64,000 bases of DNA from Selenomonas sputigena (lineage in GTDB: Bacteria; Bacillota; Negativicutes; Selenomonadales; Selenomonadaceae). Position 1 is the first letter of the stretch, and the number at the start of each line of letters is the position of its first letter. Both the position numbers and the translations under genes were made by a program. The notes beneath the pieces were generated by a model that saw nothing but the letters and a program-made list of their open reading frames with translations, was not told the DNA's origin and searched no databases. Shown here piece after piece: positions 63,613 through 64,000 of the stretch. The stretch spans positions 591,808 through 655,807 of the forward strand of contig NZ_CP110383.1 in the NCBI RefSeq assembly GCF_026015965.1, in the 5' to 3' direction.

Positions 63613-64000
63613 ATGTTCTCCCTGAGACCTTATCAGGAGCAGTGGATTGAAGATGTCGGCTACGAATTTTCTGCAGGACGGCGGCGCGTCTTGGCCGTCG
63701 CTCCCTGCGGCGCGGGCAAGACGGTCATGACGGGGTGGATGGCGCGCGGCACGGCACTTGCCGGACGGCGCGCCATCTTCATGGTGCATCGTCAGGAGCT
63801 TATCGAGCAGACGTCTAAGACATTTACGGCGCTCGGCATACGACATGGCATCATCGCAGCGGGAGTGGCGAAGGAGTACGCATTGCCGGTGCAGGTGGCG
63901 AGCGTTCAGACGCTCGTGCATCGCTTGGGCGAGGTGCCTGCACCGGATTTTCTCATCTGCGACGAATGCCACCACGTCATAGCCAATACCTACCTGCGCA
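63613..64000 (+). CDS. SF2 DEAD/DEAH-type helicase, partial
   Basis: The gene runs off the window. The visible 129 residues start MFSLRPYQEQWIEDVGYEF and have Walker A APCGAGKTVMTGWM, motif Ia VHRQELIEQT, VASVQTLVHR and Walker B ICDECHHV, typical of phage UvsW/type III-like helicases in early operons. AGGTGAGTCGCA precedes the ATG. Length of the whole protein is not known. Confidence 0.85.
   Translation, partial: MFSLRPYQEQWIEDVGYEFSAGRRRVLAVAPCGAGKTVMTGWMARGTALAGRRAIFMVHRQELIEQTSKTFTALGIRHGIIAAGVAKEYALPVQVASVQTLVHRLGEVPAPDFLICDECHHVIANTYLR

Overview
The window is chromosomal DNA of a bacterium with Firmicute-type gene clusters: infC-rpmI-rplT with an ATT start, ylxM-ffh-rpsP-khpA-ylqD-rimM-trmD, miaA-hfq, and a comEA/comEC pair. 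It is fairly GC-rich in its core genes and uses consensus sigma-A-like promoters. Gene content and order fit the Negativicutes, most likely Selenomonas or a close relative. That assignment is an inference from protein flavour, because no rRNA is present.

Layout. 0.2-4.4 kb: competence genes comEA and comEC with an unknown membrane-anchored gene between them. 4.5-5.0 kb: a YefM/YoeB-type toxin-antitoxin pair with its own operator-promoter. 5.2-7.4 kb: a TM2/XpaC-like protein and TelA. 7.4-15.3 kb: a purine operon (purE-C-M-N-H-D) running straight into an M16C metalloprotease; PurH is only the cyclohydrolase half. 15.4-18.4 kb: dapA, two small envelope genes, a monofunctional glycosyltransferase and a DUF2442 gene. 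18.5-26.8 kb: a complete arginine operon argC-J-B-D-F-G-H whose promoter is built into two tandem ARG boxes.

26.9-32.1 kb is a low-GC scrap island. Two degenerate copies of one IS30-type element lie in inverted orientation, and between them are an IS3-type element, a decayed serine resolvase, small ORFs with their own promoters and terminators, and large hairpins. Next come a NERD-nuclease/SF1-helicase fusion, a secreted protein, the IF3/L35/L20 operon with a leader attenuator, an rRNA methyltransferase, thiamine pyrophosphokinase, a metal-dependent hydrolase, miaA-hfq, dut and rqcH. The SRP/ribosome-maturation operon starts from a perfect TTGACA-17-TATAAT promoter at 42.3 kb. It is followed by a 3D-domain wall protein, priA, tmRNA (tag ANEDYALAA), a GAF/PAS/degenerate-GGDEF/EAL protein, a HAD phosphatase and an RlmD-type methyltransferase.

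55.3 kb to the end is the left part of a prophage: tyrosine integrase, lysogeny genes, a CI/Cro-type switch with three identical-symmetry 15-bp operators, small early genes, a Gp157-like gene, an ERF-type annealase, SSB and a helicase cut by the window edge. The ERF protein carries the acidic DD-x-IPF tip normally found on SSB, while the SSB lacks it. No CRISPR array, rRNA or tRNA was seen. The most worthwhile leads are the ERF/SSB tail exchange, the operator-in-spacer phage switch, the ARG-box promoter, the split PurH and the inverted IS30 island.
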